In this document: piece after piece, positions 1 through 11,661 of the stretch
Layout of the letters: each line of letters begins with the position of its first letter
How positions within the stretch are numbered: the stretch's first letter is position 1
Source of the DNA: Macrolepiota albuminosa
Taxonomy: Eukaryota; Basidiomycota; Agaricomycetes; Agaricales; Agaricaceae
Assembly (NCBI GenBank): GCA_027475525.1
Contig: JAMWFC010000084.1
Span: forward strand, 750,250 to 814,249
Length of the DNA: 64,000 bases
Direction of reading: 5' to 3'
Notes under the pieces: model-generated
The model's database searches: none
What the model was told of the DNA's origin: nothing
What the model saw: the letters and a program-made list of their open reading frames with translations, nothing else
Position numbers and translations under genes: made by a program

Positions 1-786
1 AGAACTAGAGGCAAGAAGACAAGGACGCACGGTATGTTTAGGAGGGCAAGCAAGAGCAGGGGGCACGCGATTAATAACCATGGCGAAGTTATGGGGGGGA
101 AGGCGAGAAATAGTATGAGTAGGTCCAGGCCGGGGCTCACTGGCGGTAACGGCAATCCGTTTGATGGCCGAATGAGGAGGCGCAGTACGAGTGGGAGAAG
201 TGATGATGGGTGCAGTACGAGCGGGAGAAACATCACCACGAAAAGGACTACCAAGAATGGGAGGAGGTAGAACAGAGACAGGAGCAACAGGAGGAGCGGA
301 AGGAACGGTAGAGGCCGACGGGGCACTAGGAAGACTGGCAGCGGTGGGCGACATAGCAACTGACTACTCAGGGTTAACATGGAAAATGTGAGGAAGAAGA
401 GGAGGGAACTCACTTCGCCAACCTCGGTACTAGCCAGCAGGGCATCAATCTCGTCGGATAAAGAAGGAGCCTAGTATGGGCGCTGAACCTTAGCGCCACG
501 AACCCAAAAATCAAACCTAAAAACTTACAAACAAGTCCGCAAACGGTAGTAACCAATCAGCACCCTCATATTCACAGTACCGAGCCATGCACCATTCACG
601 AACCTCGACGCCCCGCGCCCAGAAACTGTCAGAGCCGTGGACCACAAGCCAGTGCCAATAAAGTTGCATAATGCCAGGGACAGTTTGTGGCGCATTGGCG
701 GGACCGACAGACTTAGCGCAATCAAATAAATAGGAGGCCTTAGCCAGGAAATTGCGAAGAGCAGAGGCATTGAAAGGAGTGGACAT
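1..786 (-). CDS. Antisense accessory gene of the family-B element (partial, continues left)
   Basis: A spliced gene reads opposite to its host retroelement. Exon 1 (786-529, 86 codons) starts at the ATG at 786-784 and ends at a GTAAGT donor. It contains the motif VREWC-x-ARY followed by WLLPF, also found in the element 1 homologue (VREWC-x-ARY then WLVPF). Exon 2 (470-414, 19 codons) follows a TACTAG acceptor and ends at GTGAGT; its element 1 counterpart also starts with Ala-Pro and is acidic. Exon 3 starts about 363, is rich in Pro, Ser and Thr, and runs off the left edge, possibly after a frame slip. Conservation of exon structure between two LTR families argues for a real gene. No known enzymatic domain is recognised. 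In element 1 the protein continues into a zinc-cluster-like segment, which here would lie outside the window. Confidence 0.65.
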
Positions 787-932
787 GTTGGAAAGATGGG
801 AAGGAAAACACGAGAAGATGAAGTGCTGAAAACAATTTTTATAAGGTGCCGGCGGCATCATACAGACCATAGCGCAGTCAAATTAATGACGGCGTTTGAC
901 TGAGGACAGTCAATTTTTCAGTCGGGGGAAGA
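1..932 (+). mobile_element. 3' internal end of a family-B Ty3/gypsy-type element
   Basis: This stretch ends in a purine-rich tract (GGGGGAAGA, about 924-932) directly before an LTR that begins TGATAGG. The same sequence order (GACTGAGGACAGTCAA, G-run, LTR start) precedes the 3' LTR of element 1 at 11,632-11,662. The stretch is therefore the last part of the internal region of an element whose gag-pol and 5' LTR lie left of the window. Most of it is occupied by an antisense gene homologous to the one in element 1. The family assignment rests on shared end sequences and the shared antisense gene. Confidence 0.8.
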
Positions 933-1016
933 TGATAGGCTTCTACTCAGACTGAGCACATCAAGGGACATTATAGGCCAACCGACACTTGACGTACTCA
1001 GGACTCTAGCGACCAG
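933..1016 (+). repeat. Family-B LTR copy A, segment 1 of 3
   Basis: This is the start of a roughly 1.07 kb LTR beginning TGATAGG. It matches 27,294-27,377 of the solo LTR closely, then is interrupted by element 1 immediately after CCAG (1,013-1,016). With segments 2 and 3 the copy totals about 1,073 bp, against 1,071 bp for the solo LTR once its 77-bp artefact is discounted. Confidence 0.9.
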
Positions 1017-1955
1017 TGATAGGACCCTATACAGGTTAGGCGCATCAACGGCAGGCTCGGCACCAGCTCCAGAAATCTTGCCGCACTTGTTCCGAACTTA
1101 GCGCACGTGTTCTACCTATTTTAAGCCATTCCCGATGGCCGGACACGGCAAGAAGCAGATCCAATCAATGATAGCGCCGATGGCAGACAGAATGACAACT
1201 GACAGATGGCATCAGTCACTGACGACAGCGCTTAGCAAGAAGCCTGATAATCTATCAAAAACTGACGGACAGCTTGGCGTTTGACCTCGGCGTCTGACAC
1301 CACTTAGCGCCTCAATCTGGCGCCTGACACCGCTAAGCCTTTTGGACAGACAGAAGGGTGATGGAGTGATGGTTTAGCTTCGTGATCTGTTGCCTAGCGT
1401 TGCTAAGGCTCTTGAATGGACGGTAGGGATCTGAAACTGTTGGAGCTACTCCTATAAAATTTTCTAGTTTACCGCACTTTGGTGTCATTAGCTACTGGCG
1501 ACGGTGAACTCATTGTAGTATAAAAGTACTTACCGACTTGTAAATCGAACAATAGACCAGAGTTTCCTGCTCCCCTTTCTTCAGTCTCCCTTATGCTCAA
1601 TATTTCATTTACGATCGGCAATGTCGAACTCATTGGCAGTTACAGATGCTCGCCAAGACTCAACACATTTGCGCCTTGCAGCTATGGCAGGCATTATTGA
1701 CGCTTAGACCTCGCTAAGCTTACCGGGTTCTTGCCGCTTACCTTTGCCGTGTTCACTTACCGCTCCTTCCCTAGGTGCTTTACCTTAGCGCTTGACACTT
1801 GCCGACCCCGTTACCAACTTTTCCCCATTTTCATAGGTGCGTTCTCTGGGACCTGCCCGGGACTCCTCACATCACTTATAGCATGCCCAACGCAAGTTTT
1901 TGGTATGGTAACACTATTATTATATTTGTTACTGACCAAACTTTGGGCATCATCA
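1017..1955 (+). repeat. Element 1 5' LTR
   Basis: The LTR starts TGATAGGACC and ends GGGCATCATCA. It is 939 bp, exactly the length of the 3' LTR. About 31 differences separate the two, all C/T or A/G, nearly all CG in one copy against TG or CA in the other. Confidence 0.95.
1453..1526 (+). promoter_or_regulatory. Two TATA-like boxes in the element 1 LTR
   Basis: TATAAAA (1,453-1,459) and TATAAAAG (1,519-1,526) lie about halfway through the LTR and recur at the same places in the 3' LTR. They are plausible core promoters for the genomic transcript. Which is used cannot be read from sequence. Confidence 0.5.
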
Positions 1956-1958
1956 AAT

Positions 1959-1976
1959 TGGAGCCCACCGCGAGGG
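1959..1976 (+). other. Probable tRNA primer-binding site of element 1
   Basis: Three bases after the 5' LTR the sequence TGGAGCCCACCGCGAGGG begins with the TGG expected to pair with a tRNA 3' CCA end. Which tRNA it pairs with was not determined. Confidence 0.6.
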
Positions 1977-2038
1977 ATCTCTAGGGAAGAATTCCGCCAG
2001 AAACCCGTCTCCAGCGTAGGTACCGCCTGCTAGAACAG

Positions 2039-3949
2039 TTGGCAGAAGGCATAGCTCCTTCCCATCCATCAACTCCACAACCACCTGGTGCCTTACCAGG
2101 TCTCTCTCTTGCACAGGAACTACAGAACGCCACTGTAGACGCATTTCCTGATCTCTTCCTGCATTCCCTCGATTATAGCGCTGACGACCCCTTAGCGTCG
2201 CCATTTACCGTACCGCAACCAGTCACCCCCATTACTCTGCTAACGCCTCTTTTACAACTCATTTCTCTTACCCCGTCGCCAATCTCTAGAACCCCTTCCC
2301 CACAACCGCTAACTGAACTCGGTACCACCATCACCATGGAACAACAAGTCCAGTGCATGCCGCCACGCAATCACTTTTTGGCACCAAAATGGGACGAGTC
2401 CAAGCCACGAGAGCTCTCCCAGTATTTTAAGGAATTAGAGTATTTGTTCAGGGATTGTGGCATTACCGACCACACGCAGATGAAGGAGTACGTGGCAAGA
2501 TACGTATCGTATGACACGGCAGAGACATGGACAGGCCTTGCCGAGTTTGCCGCCTCTGTTCCTGCCGCCCCACCCGTTCCAGCCCAAGGCGCTTCGTATG
2601 AAGGCTGGAAGATGGCAGTGATCCAGTTGTACCCTGGCACAGAAGAAGCTACCTGATACACGGTAAACAAGTTGCAGAAACTAGTACAGGAATCTTTCGA
2701 CAACGGCACATCTTCACTTGGCGCGTTCTCTACATATTACTGCGAGTTCCAGAAAATCGCTAAGTGGCTTCTGCAGAACGGCAAGCTCTATATTAACGAG
2801 GAACGTCGCCTATTCCAGCAAGGCATCCTGACTTCACTGTGGACTCGTATTGCTCGTCGCCTAGAAATTGTTCATCAGACCCATCACCCTGACGAGCCCT
2901 ATAACGTTGCCGACGTCTTTGAAGCCGGTAAATGGGTTCTCAAGGGAACGGACACTGGCGTTGAACTGCAGCGCGCTAGGACGAGCCCACCCCCTGAGCG
3001 AACTAACGGTATCATTCCCATCCCACCTCCTGTTGCCGACTTCGTTAAGAAGGAGGATCTCAACGCTGCCATTACCGCTGCTGTCGCCTCTGCTATGACG
3101 CGTATAGAAACTATAATTACCACTAATCTCGCTAACCGACCCGCTAATGTTCCTGCTAATGGCCCTTGCCACTTCTGTGGAGAAATTGGCCATACTATGA
3201 CTAGAAGACGCTGCGTGACTTTAGAAAACTATATTCGGCAAGGAAGAATTCGAAGGGCTATCAATGGCAAGATAGTCCTCACCACTGGCACCACCATCCC
3301 CAACTACCCAGACAAGAAGTCCTTCCAGGAGCGAGTTGATGGATGGCATAGGCGCAACCCAGGCCAAATCGTTACCGGCATGCTTTCTGGCAACGCCAAC
3401 CCCGACCCTGAACAGGCGACCCAACAGCAAATGATCCACGAGGTCTTACACTTCGACAGCGTTGGCGACCACCCTACTTTCTCGCAAGAAGAGCGAATCG
3501 CTAAGCTACAGCAGGAATTAGATTCGCTCAAGAATCAGGTCTTTGATGGGGTTGAAGTTAAGCAGCCTAAACAACCTCTTAAAGGATACAAGCCAATGCC
3601 TCCCGCTAGCAAGCTACCGACTCCTGCTCCTGCCGCACCGCCTGCTACTACCCCTGCTACCGCTCCAGAACCATCGTCATCCGCTACCGCTCCTAAACCG
3701 CCCTTGCCGCCTCTCCATCCCTACTCAGGAATTCCCGACCGTTATCACGCACCAGCACAACAAAACTTTGCCGCTCCCAAGAAACGTCCTGAGGGTGGCT
3801 ACCGACCTACCGCGCCAATTTTTGACATAGAGAAATCCAACCACGTCTTCAACCGCATTATGAAAACCACCGTCACCTTGTCAGTAGAAGAACTTTGCAG
3901 TATTGCTCCCGATGTCCGCAACCAAGTCAAGACGGCAGTCACTCCTTGA
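2039..3949 (+). pseudogene. gag: Element 1 gag, capsid-nucleocapsid region
   Basis: A single reading frame runs from about 2,039 (first ATG at 2,336) through a capsid-like helical region to a nucleocapsid-like region. A TGA at 2,654-2,656 and another at 3,947-3,949 interrupt it without a frame change. The zinc knuckle near 3,169-3,216 reads C-x2-C-x4-H-x6-C, two residues longer in the last interval than the usual CCHC knuckle. The C-terminal third is Pro/Ala rich. Both stops are compatible with CGA arginine codons changed to TGA. The protein would bind element RNA and form particles. Confidence 0.85.
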
Positions 3950-4645
3950 CGTCCCTTGGTGACAACCGTTGCCGAGGTCGAGGATCTCGGCAACGCGCTC
4001 CCTGGTTTTTCAGTTACCATCAACTCTTTGGACACTGAAGACTCTCCTACCGACACCATCGCTAACGCCACCTCTGTGGACCCAGTGGAGACCTATCTTA
4101 AGTCAGTAGACCATGGAGAAGACCCGGCCATTCTTACCGTCACTCAAGAATCGCACGCTATCCGCTCAGTAGCGCTAACAGTAGACAATAAGCACAAGGT
4201 AGAGGCAATTGTGGATAGCGGGTCTCAAATTATTTCTATGGCAGCCAAAGTTGCTAACGATCTGGGCCTTATTTATGACCCTACCGTTATACTAAACATG
4301 CAGAGCGCTAACGGTACGGTGGACAGATCCCTAGGCCTCTCCAAGAATGTGCCGTGCACCCTTGGCAACATCACGTTTTACCTCCAAATACACATCTTAC
4401 GTTCCCCGGCATACGACCTACTACTTGGCAGACCCTTCGACGTCTTGGCGCGATCAGTTGTCAAGACAGTTACTGACGACGAAACAACCTTAACAATTAG
4501 CGACCCCAATTCCGGAATCCGACGAACGGTGCCAACGTTCCCTAGGGGACAACAAAAAGGCGCCCGCGCTAAGCCCCTGGAGTTTACCGACCAGCACGCC
4601 AACGAGCCTCCCCACCGGTGTTTTCACAGACCATCAAGGAGGTGA
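3950..4645 (+). pseudogene. Element 1 retroviral-type aspartic protease region
   Basis: The frame continues from gag past the TGA at 3,947. The active-site motif VDSGSQ appears near 4,213, followed by a second conserved block (DLLLGRPF, near 4,420), the usual pair for a retropepsin monomer. The frame ends at TGA 4,643-4,645, while the RT reading continues in another frame from about 4,603. One base has therefore been gained or lost near a C-run at about 4,607-4,615, or a programmed -1 shift occurs here. The first explanation is more likely given the other damage. Confidence 0.8.
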
Positions 4646-4681
4646 TTGGCGACGATCACGGAGATGTAGCGCTAACGCTGG

Positions 4682-4835
4682 AATATGACCATTCTACTGG
4701 TCTTGTAAATGTTATGTCTACTGCTTTTCTTGACGAAGATGTTTTAACTACTTTACCCAATATGACCATTCTACTGGTCTTGTAAATGTTATGTCTACTG
4801 CTTTTCTTGACGAAGATGTTTTAACTACTTTACCC
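4682..4835. repeat. 77-bp tandem duplication in element 1 pol
   Basis: 4,682-4,758 is repeated exactly at 4,759-4,835. The frame is displaced by the extra copy. Confidence 0.98.
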
Positions 4836-6465
4836 GCTACCGACGCAGAGCTTTCCCAGAAAAATCAAAACATTACCGACTCCTCTCTTGCCTACTTATA
4901 CCTTACCGCTTCCGAATCCTTTCAAAACATTGCGTCTACCGATACTTATCTCACTACCCTTCCCGGAGCCTCGTCTCCTGCCGTTCTTGGACTTGCCGCT
5001 CCACAGGCTACAATTCCCCTTTCCACCTCTGCATATAACCAAGCTAACGCTCCCAAAAGGAAAGGGGTTCAAGTCAAAAAGAAATATAAGCCAGTTGCGC
5101 TTAAAACAAAACCCGTCGCTATGCACTCTCCTGAGACGTTTAGAATCGAGCACCAGATCATTGGCGACCCACTTGCTGACATGCCAACCTTATCACCAAA
5201 TCCGCCACCCTTTCAGCCCACGGGATGTTTTACCGAGGAACACCAACAACAATTCGTGAAGGAGCATGACACAGGATTTTTGACCAAAGATGAGTTGAAC
5301 GTCCTTACTGATCTCGTCGCTAAGCAAGATAAAGCCTTCGCTTGGGAGGACTCGGAACATGGCAGTCTACATACAGACTTCTTCCTGCCTGTGGTGATCC
5401 CGACCATTCCTCACGTGCCGTGGACTGAGCACAACCGACCGTTACCGCCTGGAATCGAAGCCGAGGTCTGCCAAATCATTAGGACCAAGATTAAGGCTGG
5501 CGTCTACGAACCCTCCAATAGCTCTTACCGCTCCCGATGGTTTTGCGTCCTCAAAAAGAACGGCAATCTACGCATAGTTCACAGTCTCGAGCCGCTGAAT
5601 AGAGTTACCATACGACACTCTGGCATACCGCCTTTCCCTGACCACATTGCCGAGTCCTTTGCCGGGCGTATTTGTGGCGCCACCCTTGACCTCTACGTTG
5701 GCTACGATGAACGCCTAATACATCCTTCTTCCCGAGATCTCACTACTTTTCAAACTCCGTTTGGTGCCTTGCGCCTAGTCACCTTACTGATGGGCTGGAC
5801 AAACTCAGTCCCTATATTCCATGACGACATCACTTTTATCCTCCAACCCGAGATACCGCATAATGTCCTAAGCTTCATTGATGACGTTGGCGTCAAAGGC
5901 CCCAAAGACTGGCGACTCGTAAACGGCTTACCGGCAACCCATCCCGACAACTCCAACATTCGCTTAGCGCTATGGGAGTTTTTCCAGCTGCTCAACTGAG
6001 TTCTCCAACGTATGAAGTATAGTGGTGGAACCTTTAGCGGCCACAAACTCCTCCTTTGCACACCAAGGTTCAAAATACTTGGTCACATCTGCACTCCCGA
6101 CGGTCGTGTTCCCGACGAGTCTCGCTTAGCACTCCTGGAGCGATGGGGTCCTTGCCGCGACCTGTCTGAAGTTCGCGCCTTTCTTGGTACCATTGGCATT
6201 CTCAGGATATTCGTCAAAAACTTTGCCCATTGCGCACACACCCTTAACCGACTCACCCGCGCCAATGAGCCCTTTGAATTTGGGCCAGACCAGGTCACTG
6301 CACAGCGAGATTTAGTGAAAGCCCTACAAGACGCCAAGCCCCTAGTACCAATCGACTATAGCTCTGCCAACCCAGTTATTTTGGCGGTGGATACCTCGTA
6401 CATTGCCATTGGCTATTTCTTGTGTCAGTGTCTTAGCGACAATCAGAAACAGCGATGCTACAACT

Positions 6466-6620
6466 GCTTTGGATCCATCACGCTAAACAACAGAGAGTCT
6501 CGCTACAGCCAGCCTAAGCTAGAACTCTATGGGCTCTTCAAAGCTTTGGATCCATCACGCTAAACGACAGAGAGTCTCGCTACAGCCAGCCTAAGCTAGA
6601 ACTCTATGGGCTCTTCAAAG
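6466..6620. repeat. 77-bp-period duplication in element 1 RNase H
   Basis: Two adjacent copies with period 77 and one A/G mismatch. The extra copy ends the RNase H ORF prematurely. Confidence 0.97.
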
Positions 6621-7230
6621 CCTTCCGGTCGCTAAAGATATATTTGATTGGCGTGCGGAACCTTATCGTTGAAGTCGACGCTAGGTACATCAAAGGCATG
6701 CTGCAGAATCCCGACATCCAGCCATCCGCTAGCATGAACCGTTGGGTGGTCGCTATTCTTATGTTTCACTTTGAATTGGTACACGTCAAGAGCTCTTTCC
6801 ACGGACCAGATGGACTTTCTAGGCGACCACGGCAGCCTGGCGACCCGGCAGTAGATCCCCAGGCGGATAGCGATTTCGAGGACTGGATCGACAGATTACA
6901 CGGTTTTATGCACCTCATACAACAGCCAGTTCCCCTACTACGACGGCAACAGCCTGCCAGTATCCTTCTACATCCCATTGTCCCTTACCGCCCTGAGATC
7001 TTTAGCGCACCCCACACATTCTACACGGCAAGCATTTTCGGTCAAAACTTGCCACCAGTAAAAGTCGTACAGGAACCCCATCCGCTAAGAGAAGACAGCA
7101 AAAACCTGACCTACGATGCCGTTCCCCGATCCGCCAAGGCAAAGGCGGAAGACAGTCGCTTGTTAATAGTTGAACAATGGATACAAGACCTTAAGCGACC
7201 CGCAGGCCTTACCGACGAACAATACGCGAC

Positions 7231-8598
7231 CTTTATCCGATATTCCACTCACTTCTTCTTTACCGACAACCGCCTCTGGCGACGAAATCGAGATGGTGCT
7301 CACAAGCTGATCATCAAGCCAGAAAGTTGCTTACAAGTCCTGCGCGCCATGCATGACGAGCTAGGACATAGAGGTCTGTACGCTACCCGAGCCTCTCTGT
7401 TAGAACGATTCTGGTAGCCACACGCTAGTGCCGACATCGTCTGATACATTAGGACTTGCCACCTCTGCCAAATTCAACAGACACGCCAAGTGCTTATACC
7501 GCCAACCGTTGCAACGCCAGCTCCCCTCTTCAGCAAAATCCACGTCGATACCATGCACATGCCCAAATGCTTATACCGCCAACCGTTGCAACGCCAGCTC
7601 CCCTCTTCAGCAAAATCCACGTCGATACCATGCACATGCCCAAATCTGGTCGCTACAAGTACATCATTCAAGGTCGTTGCTTGCTAATCCACTGGCCTGA
7701 ATTTCAAATGCTTCAAAGAGAAAATACAAAGGTGGTCGCCAAGTGGCTATTTGAGGACGTCATTTGCCGTTGGGGAGCGCTAAGAGAAATCGTCATGGAT
7801 AACGGTGCGCCAATTATCAAAGTGCTAACATATCTCACCAAGAAATACAACATTCACCACATTCGAGTATCTGGCTACAACAAGCGCGCCAATGGCCTGG
7901 TAGAGAGACCACACTTTGACGTTCGGCAAGCGCTCTTCAAGGCAGTCCATGGCAACGAATCTCGTTGGAGCGAAGCGACATATTCAGTATTTTGGTCAGA
8001 AAGAGTTACTATTCGTAAGCGCATGGGTTGTTCTCCCTATTACGCGGCTACTGGCACCCATCCGTTACTCCCTGCTGACATTATAGAAGCGACCTACCTT
8101 CAGCCAGCCTCTAACAGTATCTTAGCGACTACTGACCTGATCGCCAGACAAGCAATTGATCTCCAACAACAGAAAGAAGATTTGGAGCAACTTCATGAAG
8201 TAGTCTTTAGCGCCCATCGCCAAGCAGCCCTACGATTCAAAACCAAGCATAGCGCTACTATCAAGGATTACAACTTCCTGAGAGGAGCGCTAGTACTTAT
8301 GCGCAACTCCAAAATCGAAACCTCTTACAACAAGAAAATGCGCCTGCGCTACCTAGGACCCTTGGTAGTTATCTCTCGTAACCGTGGAGGCGCTTACGTG
8401 CTCTGTGAATTAGATGGTTCAGTCCTGCATCGACCTGTGGCCGCCTTTTGCCTATTACCATATCTCGCCAGGGAACAAATTGACTTGCCGCTTGAAGCGC
8501 TAGATATTGACACCGCCAAGCTGAGAGAACTTGAAGAAACAGAATTATTGGACAATGATGATTTGCTGACTCTGGTTGAAGAAGAAGAAAACGATTAG
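7231..8598 (+). pseudogene. Element 1 integrase region
   Basis: The zinc-binding HHCC part is visible: His pair in HDELGH (about 7,350) and Cys pair in CHLC (about 7,457), separated by TAG 7,415-7,417 and TGA 7,442-7,444 in the same frame. After the 77-bp duplication at 7,491-7,644 the catalytic core follows (HVDTMH near 7,615, VMDNGAP near 7,793, ERP-type region near 7,905), then a basic C-terminal domain that ends at TAG 8,598. No chromodomain is apparent at the end, unlike element 2. The tail is acidic (Glu/Asp rich). Confidence 0.85.
7491..7644. repeat. 77-bp tandem duplication in element 1 integrase
   Basis: 7,491-7,567 is repeated exactly at 7,568-7,644, between the zinc-binding part and the catalytic core. 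Confidence 0.98.
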
Positions 8599-9023
8599 AA
8601 AAGACTACATTGATAAGCTCTCTTACTCTATTACTTATCTTACTTATGTTTCTTGCCGATACTTACTATACTATATCCAACAGACATTTCCTTACATAGT
8701 CAAGTCGCAGCGCTAGCGTGTCGCCAACGCTTAGCGCATTGCGCCCCCCTCGGCAAGGGTTTTTTGCTATGATGACTTACTGAGTGTTTCCCTTTTCCTC
8801 AAAATTTGTCTAAGTCCCACTCATTTGATTCATCTTACTAAAACATACCCTAGAATGCTAGCCACTGCTTTTTCTTAGCTATACCTTGTTTACTTTTGCT
8901 GCTGCGCTAACTCAAATTATGGAACTTACCCTCACACTTGGCAAGAAGGCGGCAAGAAAAATATATATGAGTCCGGCAACAAACAAGATATCTACAAAAC
9001 GGCCTATCTATGCTAAGGTCCGC
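8599..9023. other. Spacer between integrase and antisense gene
   Basis: No ORF of note. It holds the 3' ends of two convergent genes (integrase from the left, antisense gene from the right). A short GC-rich stem followed by T6 lies at 8,745-8,766. Confidence 0.5.
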
Positions 9024-11493
9024 TTAATCGCTGTCGTCGTCCATTGGCAAGGAATTGTCCAACACTGGTAAGGAAGAGTCACGAAGGGGCAAGAGGTCGC
9101 CAGGCTGGATGTTGTTGGTGGTTTGCCAATCTATGGCGGCTTGGCAATCACCCTGGTAGTCACGAAGAACACGAAGGCTACGACCCAGGTTGGAATAGCA
9201 CAATCGCAGCGCCATTAGCTGGCCCCGGACTCGTTCCCGTTCCCGCTCCATTGAAGACTCCATTGTTGCCGCCCTCCTGGAAAATCTCTCCAGCATCTCC
9301 CGTGGGTTGAGCGCTACCACGGGGTATACGAGGTCCTGCCCCAGCCAGTTGAAGGTGTTGCCGGTAACCGTTGGCTGCGGCTGGGGAGTCCAAGCGGGAT
9401 TGACCCTGGCGACCACGGGGCGCCTTGGTGCCAATCCTGCAACATCCTCAGGATCTGACACCTCCCAAGGGGCGACGTTGCCGTAAGGCGGCAGCCATCG
9501 CCACTCAGGCTCCTCCCGGGCAACCCCTGTTGCCCCCTCCTCTCCTTCCACTACCTCCCTTGCCAATGCCTCTTCCTCGCCACCCTCCCGCTGCATCGCC
9601 AACGTTTCGTCGGCCGCCAGATCCTTATCGCCCCCTGCTACCGCTACCGCCTCTCCTGCACTCACGTCATCCTCCCCGTCTGTGTCCTTGTCACCAGCCG
9701 TGGCCGCCTTTTGAGGCTCTTCCCTTGGCGGCGGACCCATTACCACGTCGTCCTCATCAGGAAGTGGCAGAGAAGCCCCCCTTAGGTGAATAGGGAAAAG
9801 TAACTTGCTGGGCCCAGCTTCTTCGTCTCTTGGCAGTAGGCGGCTAGCGGCAAGCGCCTTCTCCAGCTCCTCCATCTCCACGTCTCCGGGGGTAGAGGGA
9901 GGAGACTCAACCCGCATTCGTTTGGCCTTGCCCTTCCCCTTGGCAGGCGAAGGAACTTGTCGTTTTAAGGGGACCGCAGTCCCTTGGCGCTCACCAGCGC
10001 CACGATTACCGACCGTTTCATTTTTGTCCCCTTGACACGTTGGCAGCGCCAGAGAACTCTTGCTAATTACGGCCGCGTCGCCAGCGGCCTGCTTCTTCCT
10101 CTCTCCCTCGACAAACTCCCGCGCCCTCTTGACGAGGACGGCACGCTTGGAGGTACGCTCCACTACTGCGTCGGGAGCTCCCCTGCATTCGCGACTCTTG
10201 GCGCCGTCCAAAGTACAAGCCCGCTTTAGCGTCCCGCACCGGTAGCAGGGCTGGCCACCGGTGGGGTACCAACACCTCTCTGGGTTGTTGTCAGCCCAGC
10301 ATTTGTCGCACTACAGAAGTGTTAACAGAAGCGGTAAAAAGAGCTAAAGTACTTACCGCTCCTTGGGAGTCCTTGAACTCCTGTCTTGCTGCTGGGCTTG
10401 CCGTCTTCTTATCCTTCATCTCCAGCAAGACCACTCCTGCTTCCATTCCCTCATCCAAAACCGCCTTATCTCATCGCGCTACCAGCAAACCTTTCAGCTC
10501 TGCATCGCTGAAGGAAGTTTGCGTTGGCGCCTGCCAACTAGTCGGTTAGTAGGGAAAGTACCTTGGTGTGATAAACTCACCGTGTAACGAGGGGCGGCAG
10601 CCTTACGAGACTTAGAACAAGATAAAAGATGGGCGCCAGCGGTAAGAACGCCTAAACTTACCTTCTTCTTCAACGTCTTGCCAGGCTTAACCAGAGAGAT
10701 AAAAGATGGGCGCCAGCGGTAAGAACGCCTAAACTTACCTTCTTCTTCAACGTCTTGCCAGGCTTAACCAGAGAGCCCGATTTGCCTGCCGGCAGTGCTG
10801 GGCTTAGGGCACTGCTGGCACGGGAGTCCTTCTCACCTGACCCCTGCTTCCTACCGACTGGCGACCAGGTCCTCGCCAGCAGCTTCTCGCTCCTCCAAGG
10901 CCTTGGTCCTCTCCTTGATGTCGTGGGAAGCCTCTTCCAGCATGCTCTCGCAAATTGCCGCCATCTCTGCATCCACCTGCAAATTAGCAAGAGGCGCTAA
11001 CACCTCTTGCTTGCTATGAGGAGACAGGTCAGACCACAGCTAAGTTAGAAATCAAAATCAAAGTTACTTACTCAGGCGTGGGAGCGCTTACCGTCATCGG
11101 CAAGGCACCAGATAAAATATCCTCCAACTCATCCTCGATTGTAGGGACGGGAGGAGGCGCCTGGCAACTCGATCAGCTAGCGACACGGCAAGGGCTAAAA
11201 GCACTTACAAAATGAGAAAACGGCACTAACCACTCCACGCCACGATTATCCACATAGCGGGCCTGGCACCACTCCCGCACCTCGATCTCGCAATCCCACC
11301 CAACGCCAAGGACCCGCACCTCATACCAGCGTTCCAATAATTGCATCACGCCAACGACCAGATTGACAGGCACCTCCGCGCCCACACCCTCGATACGCCA
11401 GATAAAGCAGTTTGCCTTGTCAATGTAGGCTGAGGCAGCGTCTTGAGCCTCGCGGGACGGTACTGGAGGCGGAGTTGGAATTCAAAAAGACAT
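9024..11493 (-). pseudogene. Antisense multi-exon accessory gene of element 1 with zinc-cluster-like motif
   Basis: This spliced gene is opposite in strand to gag-pol, between integrase and 3' LTR. Exon a (11,493-11,209) has the VREWC-x-ARY and WLVPF motifs and a GTAAGT donor. Exon b is 11,160-11,092. A later exon (about 10,983-10,680) encodes a Glu-rich coiled-coil-like segment and carries a 77-bp duplication and an apparent TAG. The last exon starts after a CTGTAG acceptor at about 10,308 and runs to 9,024. It opens with six cysteines spaced C-x2-C-x8-C-x8-C-x2-C-x6-C (about 10,308-10,208), close to but looser than the fungal Zn2Cys6 pattern, and continues as an acidic, low-complexity tail. 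Codon 4 of exon a is TGA, so this copy is probably dead. The homologue at 1-786 shows the gene is a shared cargo. A DNA-binding or particle role is only inference. Confidence 0.68.
10621..10774. repeat. 77-bp tandem duplication in element 1 antisense gene
   Basis: Exact copies at 10,621-10,697 and 10,698-10,774, crossing an exon end and a GTAAGT donor of the antisense gene, so the donor appears twice. Confidence 0.98.
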
Positions 11494-11652
11494 AATTTTT
11501 ATTAGAGCACCAGGTAAAGATGTGGAGGAGAGATGAAGTCCAAACTCATGCGCCAGAACTATAAACAAAATCTGAAGAACGCACGGGCCATATGTCACAA
11601 AAACGGTAATGGTAGCCTTATTTGGTGACTGAGGACAGTCAATTTTTCAGTT

Positions 11653-11661
11653 GGGGGGAGA
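11653..11661 (+). other. Polypurine tract of element 1
   Basis: GGGGGGAGA lies immediately before the 3' LTR, the expected place for the plus-strand DNA primer. A near-identical tract precedes the family-B LTR at 933. Confidence 0.8.

Larger units (their letters stand above)
4646..7230 (+). pseudogene. pol: Element 1 reverse transcriptase and RNase H region
   Basis: The RT core includes a WFCVLKKNG block (about 5,538), a TPFGALRL block (about 5,755) and FIDD (about 5,876), the catalytic YxDD variant. A TGA at 5,997-5,999 interrupts the frame, which continues at 6,012 with the tether and RNase H (AVDTS, with the acidic Asp, near 6,386). Two 77-bp duplications (4,682-4,835 and 6,466-6,620) shift the frame; ignoring one copy of each returns all parts to one frame. 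The role is copying element RNA into DNA in cytoplasmic particles. Confidence 0.88.

Noticed and set aside
8745..8766. GC stem plus T6 resembling an intrinsic terminator
   Set aside because: Intrinsic terminators are bacterial; this is a eukaryotic retroelement and the stem is short.
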